Source: Micromonospora lupini (lineage in GTDB: Bacteria; Actinomycetota; Actinomycetes; Mycobacteriales; Micromonosporaceae). Taken from it: 64,000 nucleotides of DNA. Positions 49,357 to 58,524 of this stretch are shown in pieces. Positions within the stretch are counted from its first letter, which is position 1. Every line of letters starts with the position of its first letter. The notes beneath the pieces were generated by a model that ran no database searches, was not told where the DNA came from, and saw only the letters and a program-made list of their open reading frames with translations. Position numbers and translations under genes: made by a program. The DNA lies in NCBI RefSeq assembly GCF_026342015.1, contig NZ_JAPENL010000002.1, forward strand, positions 749,001 through 813,000, written 5' to 3'.

Positions 49357-50439
49357 TCAGAGGGCGCAGTTGATCAGGACCGGCTCGGGGTGCAGGGTCA
49401 CACCGAGGCGGGCGTGCACGGTGTCACGGATGGTGCCGGCGAGGGTGAGCAGGTCGCTGGTGCTGGCCGTGCCGCTGCGGTTGGTGAGGGCGAGGGTGTG
49501 CTTGCGGGAGATGGCCACGCCGTCCGGGCCGGGGTGGCCCTTGGTGAAGCCGGCCCTGTCGATGAGCCAGGCCGCGCTCACCTTGACCAGGCCGTCCGCC
49601 CCGGGCCAGGAAGGGGGCTCGCCCAGGTCGGCGGCGCGCTCCCGGAGCAGCTCGTACGTCGCCCGGTCGAGCACCGGGTTGGTGAAGAAGGAGCCGACCG
49701 AACGCGTGTCCGGGTCGGTGGCGTCGAGCACCATGCCCTTGCCGGCGCGTAGCCGCAGCACCGTCGCCCGCGCGTCGGCCAGCGGCACCCGCTCGCCCAC
49801 CTCGACGCCGAGCGCCCGGGCCAGCTCGGCGTAGCGCACCGGGCCGGACAGCGGCGAGCGGGTGAGCCGGAAGTCGACCGAGAGCACCACCCAGCGGTCC
49901 TGGTACTTGAAGATGCTGCCCCGGTAGGCGAAGCCGCACTCCGCCGCGGGGATGACCCGACGGGTGCCGTCGAGCCTGTCGTACACCTCGACGCCGGTGA
50001 TCGTCTCGGCGACCTCCTGGCCGTACGCACCGACGTTCTGGATCGGGGTGGCGCCTGTCGAGCCGGGGATGCCGGAGAGACACTCCAGGCCCGCCCAGCC
50101 GTTGCCTATCGTCGTGGCGACCAGGTCGTCCCAGGGCTCGCCGGCCTCGACGCGTACGGTGACGGACTCGGCGTCCTGGGCGAGGACCCGAAGGCCACGG
50201 GAGCGCACCAGTACGACAGTGCCGGGGAAGCCGGCGTCGCCGATCACCACGTTGCTGCCGCCGGCCAGGACCAGGATCGGCCCGTCGGTGGCCTGGACCG
50301 CCCGGATGATCTCGTCGGCGCTTGTCGCGGCCACGATCCGCTCGGCCGGCCCGCCCATCCGTAGCGTGGTGTAGCCGGCCAGTGGACCGGGGATGGCACG
50401 ATCGGCTTCGGTTGTCGGCTGGGCGTAGGCGTCTGACAC
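49357..50439 (-). CDS. murB: UDP-N-acetylmuramate dehydrogenase
   Basis: A 360-residue FAD enzyme that reduces enolpyruvyl-UDP-GlcNAc to UDP-MurNAc. The FAD-binding blocks ILVLAGGSNVVIGD and GLECLSGIPGSTGATPIQNVGAYGQE are intact; the catalytic Ser is in RSVGSFFTNPVL and the Glu in LHPEPVLI at the C-terminus. This is the type I group. The GTG at 50439 lies seven bases after TAAGGT (minus strand), indicating a leaderless start. Confidence 0.96.
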   Translation of the reverse strand: MSDAYAQPTTEADRAIPGPLAGYTTLRMGGPAERIVAATSADEIIRAVQATDGPILVLAGGSNVVIGDAGFPGTVVLVRSRGLRVLAQDAESVTVRVEAGEPWDDLVATTIGNGWAGLECLSGIPGSTGATPIQNVGAYGQEVAETITGVEVYDRLDGTRRVIPAAECGFAYRGSIFKYQDRWVVLSVDFRLTRSPLSGPVRYAELARALGVEVGERVPLADARATVLRLRAGKGMVLDATDPDTRSVGSFFTNPVLDRATYELLRERAADLGEPPSWPGADGLVKVSAAWLIDRAGFTKGHPGPDGVAISRKHTLALTNRSGTASTSDLLTLAGTIRDTVHARLGVTLHPEPVLINCAL

Positions 50440-50446
50440 GTCTTTC

Positions 50447-50452
50447 ACCTTA
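50447..50452 (-). promoter_or_regulatory. -10 element of a leaderless promoter (murB)
   Basis: Minus-strand TAAGGT lies seven bases before the GTG at 50439. Confidence 0.5.
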
Positions 50453-50508
50453 GGCTGATGGGCAGCCGTGGCACCTACTGGTGGCCCGGCACCCCCGGGA
50501 GGATGGCG

Positions 50509-51267
50509 ATGAGCAGACTGCAGGGCAGCAAGGATTTCTGGATTGGGGCGCTCCGGGCTGAGGGCCCGGCGTTCGCCGCGGCGGTCGCCGAGGCGCCGCC
50601 GGAGACACCCGTGCTGTCCTGTCCGGGCTGGACAGTCAATGATCTCACCCTGCACCTCGCGGGCATCTACCACTGGGTTTATTCGTTCGCCGGGTCGGGG
50701 CAGACGGACGCGCCGCCCCGCCGGGACACGTCCGTGGCACCCTCGGGCCTGAGCGCGCTCCAGCTCTGGCAGCAGGGGTACGACCAACTGATGACCCTCT
50801 TCGAGGGTCTCGACCCGGAGGCGCCGGCGTGGAACTGGGCGCCGCAGCCGAAGAAGGCCGGCTTCTGGCCGCGCCGGATGGCGCACGAGACGGCGGTGCA
50901 CCGCTGGGACGCCCAGCTCGCCATCGCCGCCGGTGAGCCGGTCGAGGCCAAGCTCGCCGCCGACGGGGTGAGCGAGGTGCTGGACACCTGGTTGCCGGCC
51001 GGCCGGCGGCAGCGCAAGGGCGACTGGCACGGGGTGGTGCAGCTCGCGGCGACGGACGCGGATCAGGAGTGGTATCTGCGGCTGCGCGGCGAGGGGGTGG
51101 CCCTGCTGGACACGGCGACCATCTTCGACCACGACGATCACCACGCTCGTGCGCAGGTCAGCGGCACCGCGAGCGATCTGCTGCTGGCGCTCTGGGGCCG
51201 GGTCAGCTTCGAGACCCTCGACGTCACGGGCGACCGCGCGCTGCTCGACGGCCTGCGTACCGGCTGA
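50509..51267 (+). CDS. Maleylpyruvate isomerase/DinB-like family protein (TIGR03083)
   Basis: A 252-residue protein of the mycothiol-dependent maleylpyruvate isomerase N-terminal family. The metal-binding pattern is in TVNDLTLHLAGIYHWVYS and RMAHETAVHRWDAQLA (H..E..H). The C-terminal domain (DTATIFDHDDHHARAQVSGTASDLLLALWGR) resembles SCP2-like folds. Such proteins act with mycothiol, consistent with mshA nearby. The ATG at 50509 is chosen because GGGAGG lies six bases upstream. Confidence 0.85.
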   Translation: MSRLQGSKDFWIGALRAEGPAFAAAVAEAPPETPVLSCPGWTVNDLTLHLAGIYHWVYSFAGSGQTDAPPRRDTSVAPSGLSALQLWQQGYDQLMTLFEGLDPEAPAWNWAPQPKKAGFWPRRMAHETAVHRWDAQLAIAAGEPVEAKLAADGVSEVLDTWLPAGRRQRKGDWHGVVQLAATDADQEWYLRLRGEGVALLDTATIFDHDDHHARAQVSGTASDLLLALWGRVSFETLDVTGDRALLDGLRTG

Positions 51268-51278
51268 CCGGATCGACT

Positions 51279-51318
51279 CGACGAGGGCGTCATCCCCACC
51301 GGGGTGACGCCCTCGTCG
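51279..51318 (+). terminator. Terminator after the DinB-like gene
   Basis: An 18-bp stem with one bulged T: CGACGAGGGCGTCA plus CCCC on the left (51279-51297) and GGGGTGACGCCCTCGTCG (51301-51318) on the right, with a tri-base loop. Confidence 0.82.
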
Positions 51319-51337
51319 CGTGTCCGGTGGCGACCGG

Positions 51338-51396
51338 AGAGAGCGCTCTCTTGACAGCGACGCATCGACGCACCACCCTGGCGTGAGAGCGCTCTC
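51338..51396 (+). promoter_or_regulatory. LacI/CebR-type operator pair and promoter of the sugar operon
   Basis: Two palindromes: AGAGAGCGCTCTCT (51338-51351) and GAGAGCGCTCTC (51385-51396). They match the core of CebR sites (GAGCGCTC). TTGACA (51351-51356) overlaps the first; CACCCT (51374-51379) is a -10 17 bases later, which puts the start of transcription inside the second. A repressor could thus block both elements. The LacI gene is the last of the operon. Confidence 0.8.
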
Positions 51397-51443
51397 TTGG
51401 CCTTCTGCCACCACCTGACCACCTTGAGAGAGGTCAATATCCG

Positions 51444-52751
51444 ATGGCTGTCCTTCCGCGCCGCCGCCTCGCCGCAGTGGCCCTCGCCGCCACGACCGCC
51501 CTGCTCGTCACCGCCGGCTGCGGCGGCGGTGACGACGCCGAGGCCGACGGGCCGATCACACTTACCGTCGACGTCTTCGGCCAGTTCGGCTACGACCAGC
51601 TCTACCAGGAGTACATGGCCGCGCACCCCGACGTGAAGATCGTCGAGCGGGGCACCGGCAGCAACCTCGACGAGTACTCGCCGAAGCTGACCCAGTGGCT
51701 CGCCGCCGGCCGGGGCGCCGGTGACATCGTGGCCATCGAGGAGGGCCTGCTCGTCGAGTACAAGGCGAACCCCGGCAACTTCGTCAACCTGCTGGACCAC
51801 GGCGCCGCCGACCTCAAGGGCAACTTCCTCGAATGGAAGTGGAACGCCGGCCTGACCGCCGACGGCAAGCAGCTCATCGGCCTCGGCACCGACGTCGGCG
51901 GCATCGCCATCTGCTACCGCAAGGACCTCTTCGAGAAGGCCGGCCTGCCCACCGAACGGGACGCGGTCTCGAAGCTCTGGCCGACCTGGCAGGACTACAT
52001 CGCCACCGGCGAGAAGTTCGTCGCGGCCAAGACCGGGGCGTCCTTCCTCGACGCGGCCACCAACACGTTCAACACGATCCTGTTGCAGACCGCCGGCAAC
52101 ACCACCGGCTACAGCTACTACGACACAAGCGGCAACGTCGTCGTCGACAGCAACCCGGCGGTACGGCAGGCCTGGGACACCACGATGGACATCATCGATT
52201 CGGGCCTCTCCGGCAGGTACGGCTCGTGGTCCGAGGAGTGGGTGTCCGCCTTCAAGCAGACGAAGTTCGCCACCATCGCCTGCCCCGCCTGGATGACAGG
52301 AGTCATCGAGGGCAACGCCGGCCCCGCCGCCAAGGGCAAGTGGGACATCGCCCGGGTGCCCGGCAGCGGCGGCAACTGGGGCGGGTCGCACCTCGCCGTG
52401 CCCAAGCAGAGCAAGCACCAGGCCGAGGCCATCGAGCTGGCCACGTTCCTGACCAGCGCCAAGGGCCAGATCGGCGCGTTCAAGGCCAAGGGCCCGCTGC
52501 CCTCCTCGCCCCAGGCGCTCGACGACCCGGCGATCGCCGGCTCGACGAACGCGTACTTCTCCGGTGCGCCCGTGGGCGCGATCTTCGGCACCGGCGCGAA
52601 GAGCCTGAAGCCTGTCTACATGGGCCCCAAGAACCAGGCCGTCCGCACCGAGGTGGAGAACGCCGTACGGACTGTCGAGCTGGGACAACGCAGCCCCGCA
52701 CAGGGCTGGACGGACGCGGTGACAAACGCCAAGAAGGCCGCCGCCAAGTAG
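51444..52751 (+). CDS. ABC transporter sugar-binding lipoprotein (CebE-like)
   Basis: A 435-residue family 1 extracellular solute-binding protein. The signal peptide is RRRLAAVALAATTALLVTAGC with a lipobox ending at C26. The core has VDVFGQFGYDQLYQEY, GGIAICYRKDLFEKAGLP and WSEEWVSAFKQTKFATIACPAWM. The gene order (binding protein, two permeases, GH1 beta-glucosidase, LacI) is that of the Streptomyces ceb operon for cellobiose/cellotriose, so cello-oligosaccharide is the likely ligand (inference). Confidence 0.9.
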   Translation: MAVLPRRRLAAVALAATTALLVTAGCGGGDDAEADGPITLTVDVFGQFGYDQLYQEYMAAHPDVKIVERGTGSNLDEYSPKLTQWLAAGRGAGDIVAIEEGLLVEYKANPGNFVNLLDHGAADLKGNFLEWKWNAGLTADGKQLIGLGTDVGGIAICYRKDLFEKAGLPTERDAVSKLWPTWQDYIATGEKFVAAKTGASFLDAATNTFNTILLQTAGNTTGYSYYDTSGNVVVDSNPAVRQAWDTTMDIIDSGLSGRYGSWSEEWVSAFKQTKFATIACPAWMTGVIEGNAGPAAKGKWDIARVPGSGGNWGGSHLAVPKQSKHQAEAIELATFLTSAKGQIGAFKAKGPLPSSPQALDDPAIAGSTNAYFSGAPVGAIFGTGAKSLKPVYMGPKNQAVRTEVENAVRTVELGQRSPAQGWTDAVTNAKKAAAK

Positions 52752-52822
52752 CCCGAGCCAGCGTGCGGGCGGGCTCCGTGCACCGGAATCCCGCCCGCAC
52801 GACGGAAAGGAGTCCTGAGGGC

Positions 52823-53815
52823 ATGACCGTCCAGCTCGACGCCCGCCCCCCTGCCGCACCGGCGGCCGGGCACCAACGCCTATCGTCGGGTCGGCTCAGC
52901 CGGCTCGACACCCGCCTCTCGCCGTACCTCTACATCGCCCCGTTCTTTCTGCTCTTCGCGGTGTTCGGGGTCTACCCGCTGGCGTACACCTTCTGGGTCT
53001 CGCTGCACGACTGGGACCTGCTCGGCACCGACCACCCGTTCGTCGGCGCGGAGAACTACACCCGGCTGCTCGCCGACGTCGACTTCTGGCACGCGCTCGT
53101 CAACACGCTGGGCATCTTCGTGATCTCCACCGTGCCGCAGCTACTCGCCGCGCTGTGGTTGGCCAACCTGCTGAATCGGGGGCTGCGGGGGCGTACGGGC
53201 TGGCGGATGGCGGTGCTCGTCCCCAACGTCACCTCCACCGCCGCCGTGGCGATCGTCTTCGGGGTGCTCTTCGGCCGCGAGTTCGGCATGGTCAACTGGC
53301 TGCTCGACCTGGTCGGCATGGACGCGATCGAGTGGAAGTCCAACCGGGTCGCCTCCTGGGTGGCCATCTCGGCAATGGTCGACTGGCGGTGGACCGGCTA
53401 CAACGCGCTGATCCTCCTGGCCGCGATGCAGGCCATCCCCCGCGACCTGTACGAGGCGGCGGCGATCGACGGCGCCAACCGGGCCCGGCAGTTCTGGTCG
53501 GTCACCGTGCCACTGCTCAAACCGACGATCATCTTCTGCACCATCATCGCCACCATCGGTGGACTTCAACTCTTCACCGAGCCCCGGATGTTCCACTCCG
53601 GCACCAACCCGATCCGGGGCGGACCGCTGCGCGAGTCGCAGACCCTGACCATGTACATGTTCGAGAACGCCTTCGCGCCGCACTACAACTTCGGTTACGG
53701 CTCGGCGGTGGCGTGGCTGCTCTTCGCGCTCATCGCCCTCGTCGCGGCGGTAAACGTGCTGGTCCTGCGCCGCCTCGGCGGCGGGGCCGGCCCACGGAAG
53801 GGAGCCACCCGATGA
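52823..53815 (+). CDS. ABC transporter permease (CebF/MalF-like)
   Basis: A 330-residue permease with about six TM segments; the first (YLYIAPFFLLFAVFGVYPLAYTFW) starts near residue 35. The EAA loop reads LYEAAAIDGANRARQFWSVTVPLLKP and contacts an ATPase (MsiK-like) that is not in the window. It overlaps the next permease by 4 bp (ATGA). Confidence 0.93.
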   Translation: MTVQLDARPPAAPAAGHQRLSSGRLSRLDTRLSPYLYIAPFFLLFAVFGVYPLAYTFWVSLHDWDLLGTDHPFVGAENYTRLLADVDFWHALVNTLGIFVISTVPQLLAALWLANLLNRGLRGRTGWRMAVLVPNVTSTAAVAIVFGVLFGREFGMVNWLLDLVGMDAIEWKSNRVASWVAISAMVDWRWTGYNALILLAAMQAIPRDLYEAAAIDGANRARQFWSVTVPLLKPTIIFCTIIATIGGLQLFTEPRMFHSGTNPIRGGPLRESQTLTMYMFENAFAPHYNFGYGSAVAWLLFALIALVAAVNVLVLRRLGGGAGPRKGATR

Positions 53816-54645
53816 GCCGGCTCTGGCGGGCGAGCCCGCTCACCTACCTGGCCCTGGTGTGCGCCGCCGTCCTGTCGATCTTTCCGATCTGGTGGATGTT
53901 CGTCGTCGCCAGCCGCACCAGCGACGCGATGGGCCAACTGCCGCCTCCGATCACACCCGGCAACAATCTGGGCGCCAACATCGCCCGGCTGTTCGACAAC
54001 ACCGACGCGTACTTCCTCATCGGCCTGATCAACTCGGTGGTCGTGGCCACCACGGTCACCGTGTCGGTGGTGTTCTTCTCCAGCCTTGCCGGATTCGCCT
54101 TCGCGAAGCTGCGCTTCCGGGGCCGCAACGCGCTGCTGTTGGTGATCATCGCGACCATGATGGTGCCGACGCAGCTCGGCGTGATCCCGCTCTACCTCCT
54201 CATGACGAAGTTGCAGTGGAACGACCGGCTGCCCGCGGTCATCGTCCCGGTGCTGGTCACCGGCTTCGGGGTGTTCATGATGCGGCAGTACGCCGGCCAG
54301 GCCATCAGCGACGAGCTCATCGAGGCCGCCCGGATGGACGGCTGCGGCACCGCGCGGATCTGGTGGCACGTGGTGCTGCCGGCGCTGCGCCCGGCCGCCG
54401 CGGTGCTCGGTCTACTCACGTTCATGACCACCTGGAACGACTTCCTGTGGCCGTACGCTGTGCTGAACGACCCGGCGAACCCGACCGTTCAGCTCTCCCT
54501 GCGAGCGCTCTCCGACGGGTATTACCAGGACATGTCCCAGGTGTTCACCGGGACGGCCATCGCGACGCTGCCCCTGTTGCTGGTCTTCGTGCTGTTCGGC
54601 CGCCAGATCATCGGCGGGATCATGGAAGGTGCGGTCAAGGCGTGA
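53812..54645 (+). CDS. ABC transporter permease (CebG/MalG-like)
   Basis: A 277-residue inner-membrane permease. The EAA motif is LIEAARMDGCGTARIWWHVVLPALRP. Segments SIFPIWWMFVVASR and FMTTWNDFLWPYAVLND are typical of the MalG group. It overlaps the upstream permease by 4 bp, and its stop overlaps the GTG of the beta-glucosidase gene (GTGA). Confidence 0.93.
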   Translation: MSRLWRASPLTYLALVCAAVLSIFPIWWMFVVASRTSDAMGQLPPPITPGNNLGANIARLFDNTDAYFLIGLINSVVVATTVTVSVVFFSSLAGFAFAKLRFRGRNALLLVIIATMMVPTQLGVIPLYLLMTKLQWNDRLPAVIVPVLVTGFGVFMMRQYAGQAISDELIEAARMDGCGTARIWWHVVLPALRPAAAVLGLLTFMTTWNDFLWPYAVLNDPANPTVQLSLRALSDGYYQDMSQVFTGTAIATLPLLLVFVLFGRQIIGGIMEGAVKA

Positions 54646-56021
54646 ATGAGATCCGGTTTCCTGAGCACTTCCTCTGGGGAGCGGCCACCGCCGCGTACCA
54701 GATCGAGGGCGCGGCCCGCGACGACGGTCGCGGTCCGTCCATCTGGGACACCTTCTGCCGTACGCCAGGCAAGGTGTACCAGGGTCACACAGGCGACGTC
54801 GCCTGCGACCACTACCACCGGTCCGCCGACGACGTGGCGCTGATGGCCGAGCTGGGGATGCGGGCGTACCGGTTCTCGGTCGCCTGGCCCCGGATCCAGC
54901 CCGACGGCAGCGGCCCGGTCAACCCGCGCGGGCTGGACTTCTACGACCGGCTCACCGACACGCTGCTCGCCCGGGGCATCGACCCGATCGTCACCCTCTA
55001 CCACTGGGACCTGCCGCAGAGCCTGGGCGACCGGGGTGGCTGGACCAACCGGGACACCGCCGAGCACTTCGCCACGTACGCCACCGCCGTGTACGCCCGC
55101 CTCGGCGACCGGATCGACGTCTGGACGACCCTCAACGAGCCGTGGTGCTCGGCCTACCTCGGCTACGCCAACGGGGTGCACGCGCCGGGCGAGCAGGACC
55201 CCGCGGCGGCCTTCACCGCCGTACACCATCTGCTGCTCGGGCACGGCCTGGCGGCGCGGGCGCTGCGCGCGGCCGGCGCCCGCAGCGTCGGCATCACCGT
55301 CAACCCGGCCGACGTACGACCGGCGGACCCGCAGAGCGCGGCCGACGCCGCCGCCGTCCACCTGGTCGACGGCCTGCACAACCGGATCTTCCTCGACCCG
55401 CTGCTGGCCGGCGGCTATCCCGACGACGTACGCGAGCACGTGGCCCGCATCGTCGAGCCGACGTTCATCCGCGACGGCGACGAGAAGGTGATCGCCGCCC
55501 CGATCGACCTGCTCGGCATCAACTACTACGCGCCCACCTACGTCGCCGGCCGCCCCGACGGCGACGGCGACGGCGCCTACCCCGGGACCGGGGGCGCTGT
55601 GCACTTCCTGCCGCCGGCCGGGCCGCTCACCGACATGGGCTGGATGATCGAGCCGTCCGGGCTCACCCGTCTGTTGGAGCGGATCGCCACCGACTACCCA
55701 GGCGTGCCGCTGATGATCACCGAGAACGGCGCGGCGTTCCCCGACAAGGCGGGCACCGACTCGCCCCACGGGCCGGCACAGGTGATCGACAACGACCGGA
55801 TCGCGTACCTCGACGGGCACCTGCGGGCGGCGCACGAGGCGATCTCCCGGGGCGTGGATCTGCGCGGGTATCTCGTATGGTCATTCCTGGACAACTTCGA
55901 GTGGGCGGAGGGTTACCGCAAGCGGTTCGGGATCGTGCACGTCGACTACCTGACCCAGCGGCGCACACCGAAGGCCAGCGCCCGGTGGTACCAGGAGGTG
56001 ATCTCCCGGAACGGGCTGTGA
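54642..56021 (+). CDS. Beta-glucosidase, glycoside hydrolase family 1
   Basis: A 459-residue GH1 enzyme. The acid/base E166 is in WTTLNEPWCS and the nucleophile E361 is in LMITENGAAF; FLWGAATAAYQIEG is the family N-terminus and GYLVWSFLDNFEWAEGY the C-terminal sugar-binding signature. There is no signal peptide, so it hydrolyses imported cellobiose-like sugars in the cytoplasm. The GTG at 54642 overlaps the permease stop. Confidence 0.95.
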   Translation: MNEIRFPEHFLWGAATAAYQIEGAARDDGRGPSIWDTFCRTPGKVYQGHTGDVACDHYHRSADDVALMAELGMRAYRFSVAWPRIQPDGSGPVNPRGLDFYDRLTDTLLARGIDPIVTLYHWDLPQSLGDRGGWTNRDTAEHFATYATAVYARLGDRIDVWTTLNEPWCSAYLGYANGVHAPGEQDPAAAFTAVHHLLLGHGLAARALRAAGARSVGITVNPADVRPADPQSAADAAAVHLVDGLHNRIFLDPLLAGGYPDDVREHVARIVEPTFIRDGDEKVIAAPIDLLGINYYAPTYVAGRPDGDGDGAYPGTGGAVHFLPPAGPLTDMGWMIEPSGLTRLLERIATDYPGVPLMITENGAAFPDKAGTDSPHGPAQVIDNDRIAYLDGHLRAAHEAISRGVDLRGYLVWSFLDNFEWAEGYRKRFGIVHVDYLTQRRTPKASARWYQEVISRNGL

Positions 56022-56040
56022 CGAGCGGGGGAAAGTCGCG

Positions 56041-57048
56041 ATGACGACGGCGCAGCGGCCGACGCTCGAGGCGGTGGCGGCCCGGGCCGGGGTCTCCCGG
56101 GCCACCGTCTCCCGGGTCGTCAACGGCTCCACCACCGTCGCCGAGCCCATCCGGGAAGCCGTCAACCGGGCGGTCGCCGAGCTGGGGTACGTGCCCAACC
56201 TGGCCGCCCGCAGCCTGGTCACCCAGCGGACCGACTCGATAGCCCTGGTCATGCCGGAGGCGGCCACCCGGGTCTTCTCCGACGACCAGGTCTTCCCCGG
56301 CATCATCCGTGGCGTCAGCCAGGAGCTGGAGGCGGCCGACAAGCAACTGGTGCTGATGCTCGCCGGCTCGCCGGCCGGGCATCAGCGGGTCGAGCGGTAC
56401 ACCACGGGTCGCCACGTCGACGGGGTGCTCTTCGCCTCGCTGCACGGCGCCGACCCGCTGCCCGGCACGCTGGCCCGGCTCGGCATCCCCGTGGTGGTAA
56501 GCGGCCGGCCGCTCGGCGACGTCCCCGTGCCGTACGTCGACGTGGACCACGTCGGCGGGGTCACCGCCGCCGTGCGACATTTGATCGACGGCGGGCGCCG
56601 GCGGATCGCCACCATCGCCGGCCCGCAGGACATGGTCGCCGGGATCGAACGACTGATCGGCTACCGGGAGACGGTCGCCGCCGCCGGGCTGCCCGAGCTG
56701 ATCGCCGTCGGCGACTTCACCCGGGAGTCCGGTGCGGCGGCGATGGACCGCCTGCTCACCGACCATCCCGACGTGGACGGGGTGTTCGCCGCCTCCGACC
56801 TGATGGCACACGCCGCCCTGCGTACCCTGCGCGCGGCCGGTCGGCGGGTGCCGGAGGACGTCGCGGTGATCGGCTTCGACGACATCGAGACCGCCGCCTA
56901 CACCGAACCGCCGCTGACCACAGTCCGGCAACCGATCGTGGAACTCGGCCGACGGATGACCAAGCAACTGCTCCGTCTCGCCGCCGGCGAAACGATCGAA
57001 CCGGCCGTCATGCTCCCGACCGAGCTGGTCTTCCGCGCGTCCGCCTGA
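56041..57048 (+). CDS. LacI family repressor (CebR-like)
   Basis: A 335-residue repressor. TLEAVAARAGVSRATVSRVVNGSTTVAEPIREAV is the LacI helix-turn-helix and hinge; the effector domain has VDHVGGVTAAVRHLIDGGRRRIATIAGP and AVIGFDDIETAAYTEPPLTTVRQP. It lies 19 bases after the beta-glucosidase gene. The two GAGAGCGCTCTC palindromes before the operon are the likely binding sites, with cellobiose as probable inducer. Confidence 0.93.
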   Translation: MTTAQRPTLEAVAARAGVSRATVSRVVNGSTTVAEPIREAVNRAVAELGYVPNLAARSLVTQRTDSIALVMPEAATRVFSDDQVFPGIIRGVSQELEAADKQLVLMLAGSPAGHQRVERYTTGRHVDGVLFASLHGADPLPGTLARLGIPVVVSGRPLGDVPVPYVDVDHVGGVTAAVRHLIDGGRRRIATIAGPQDMVAGIERLIGYRETVAAAGLPELIAVGDFTRESGAAAMDRLLTDHPDVDGVFAASDLMAHAALRTLRAAGRRVPEDVAVIGFDDIETAAYTEPPLTTVRQPIVELGRRMTKQLLRLAAGETIEPAVMLPTELVFRASA

Positions 57049-57088
57049 GGGGTCCGGCTCCCTCCGCGCCAAGATCCGCGCATCTTCA

Positions 57089-57130
57089 GGGAAATAGTGG
57101 CCTCGGGCCGTCCTGAGGCCACTATTTCCC
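57089..57130. terminator. 16-bp perfect hairpin after the lacI gene
   Basis: GGGAAATAGTGGCCTC (57089-57104) and GAGGCCACTATTTCCC (57115-57130) flank a 10-base loop. The stem is AT-rich for this genome. It may be a terminator or an intergenic repeat. Confidence 0.7.
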
Positions 57131-57199
57131 GGAAGTTGTCGCCTCCGACAGAGGTGTGCCCTGCGGCGTTAATGGTTCGCTCGGGCGGGTGATCGTCGT

Positions 57200-57205
57200 T
57201 AGCGT
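57200..57205 (+). promoter_or_regulatory. -10 element of a leaderless promoter (RidA)
   Basis: TAGCGT ends seven bases before the ATG at 57213. Confidence 0.5.
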
Positions 57206-57212
57206 CGCCGGC

Positions 57213-57626
57213 ATGCCGGATCCTGTCGCGTTGCTGCACGTCCCCGCCCTGTCCGACGTCGCCGAGTACGCGTACGCGGCCACCGTCGAGCCGCCCGCCC
57301 GGCTGGTCTTCACCGCCGGCGCGTGTCCGCTTGACGCCGAGGGCCGTACCGTCGCGCCCGGCGACCATGTGGCGCAGGCCCGGCAGGTGTTGGCGAACCT
57401 GGAGACCGTGCTCGGCGCGGCCGGCGCCCGGCTGACCGACGTCGTCAAGACCACCGTGTACGTGGCGTCGTCCCGGCAGGCGGACCTGGCGACCGTCTGG
57501 GAGGTGGTACGGGACTTCTTCGGCGACCACGATCCGCCCAGCACCCTGCTCGGGGTGGCCGTGCTCGGCTACACCGACCAACTCGTCGAGGTCGAGGCCG
57601 TCGCCGCCGTACGGACGGGGGCCTGA
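57213..57626 (+). CDS. RidA family protein
   Basis: A 137-residue trimeric fold protein. LVFTAGACPLDAEGRTVAPGDHVAQARQVLANLETVL and VVKTTVYVAS are the family blocks. RidA proteins deaminate enamine/imine by-products of PLP enzymes. Key substrate-binding Arg near the end of the canonical sequence (typically R105) is not evident, so the substrate may differ. The ATG is leaderless; a GNAT gene begins one base after the stop. Confidence 0.85.
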   Translation: MPDPVALLHVPALSDVAEYAYAATVEPPARLVFTAGACPLDAEGRTVAPGDHVAQARQVLANLETVLGAAGARLTDVVKTTVYVASSRQADLATVWEVVRDFFGDHDPPSTLLGVAVLGYTDQLVEVEAVAAVRTGA

Positions 57627-57627
57627 C

Positions 57628-58524
57628 ATGCGTATCCGCGAAGCCCGGCCGGATGACGCCGCAGCCGTGGTGACCCTGCGGGCGATCGTTCACCCGTACC
57701 TGGTGCGCGGGGTCGATTCGACCCGCAGGATGATCGCCGAACCGCCGCCCGGGGAGGACTGGACCGCGTTCGTCGCCGACGTGGATGGCCGCGTGGTTGG
57801 CTGGGTCTCCGCCGAACGCATCGGGACGACCTCGGCGATGGACGTCGGTGGCATCAACCTGCTGCACGTGCACCCGGAGCACCGGCGGCGGGGCATAGGT
57901 ACGGCGTTGCTGACCGCCGCCACCGACTACCTTCGCCCGCTGGGAATCCGCCGGGTGCGTGCCATGGCACAGCCGGACGCGCTGCCGTTCGCCCGGCACC
58001 ACGGGTACGAGCCCAGTCGGGAGGTGCGTTACTCGGCGCTCGACCTGGATCCGGCGCCGGCGCTGCCCGAGTCGCCCCCGGGCGTACGGCTGCGCCCGAT
58101 CGCTGACCTGGACCCACACCTGCTGTACGTGGCGGACGTGGCCTCGGCGGCCGACGAACCGGGCGACGTGCCTGTCGACGCGAAGAGCTACGAGAGCTGG
58201 CAGTACGACGTGTGGGACAACCTCGGGCTGGACAAGGCAGCCAGCACCGCAGTCGAGGTCGACGGCGCGGTGGTCGCCTTCAGCCTCGTGAAGCGCGACG
58301 GGGACCGGATGTGGTCGGACTACACCGGCTCCATCCCCGCGTACCGGGGTCGCGGGCTGGCTCGGCTGGCCAAGACGGCGGCGCTGCACCGGGCCGCCGC
58401 CACCGGCGTCCGGGTCGCGTACACGTCGAACGACGAGGCGAACGCACCGATGCTCGCGATCAACGCCCGGCTGGGCTACCGGCCGGTGGTGTCCCAGTGG
58501 TCCTGCCTGGCCGAGCTGACCTGA
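57628..58524 (+). CDS. GNAT family N-acetyltransferase (two tandem domains)
   Basis: A 298-residue protein with two GNAT-like halves. The first has the acetyl-CoA loop in LHVHPEHRRRGIGTALL; the second, GSIPAYRGRGLARLAKTAALHRA, contains an Rx2GRG loop. Tandem GNAT folds are common in actinobacteria. The acceptor is unknown. It starts one base after the ridA stop and ends one base before the stop of the minus-strand gene. Confidence 0.88.
   Translation: MRIREARPDDAAAVVTLRAIVHPYLVRGVDSTRRMIAEPPPGEDWTAFVADVDGRVVGWVSAERIGTTSAMDVGGINLLHVHPEHRRRGIGTALLTAATDYLRPLGIRRVRAMAQPDALPFARHHGYEPSREVRYSALDLDPAPALPESPPGVRLRPIADLDPHLLYVADVASAADEPGDVPVDAKSYESWQYDVWDNLGLDKAASTAVEVDGAVVAFSLVKRDGDRMWSDYTGSIPAYRGRGLARLAKTAALHRAAATGVRVAYTSNDEANAPMLAINARLGYRPVVSQWSCLAELT

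Noticed and set aside
50440..51414. N-terminal extension of murB
   Set aside because: It overlaps the DinB-like gene on the other strand, while the GTG at 50439 gives a normal-length MurB and has a -10 box.
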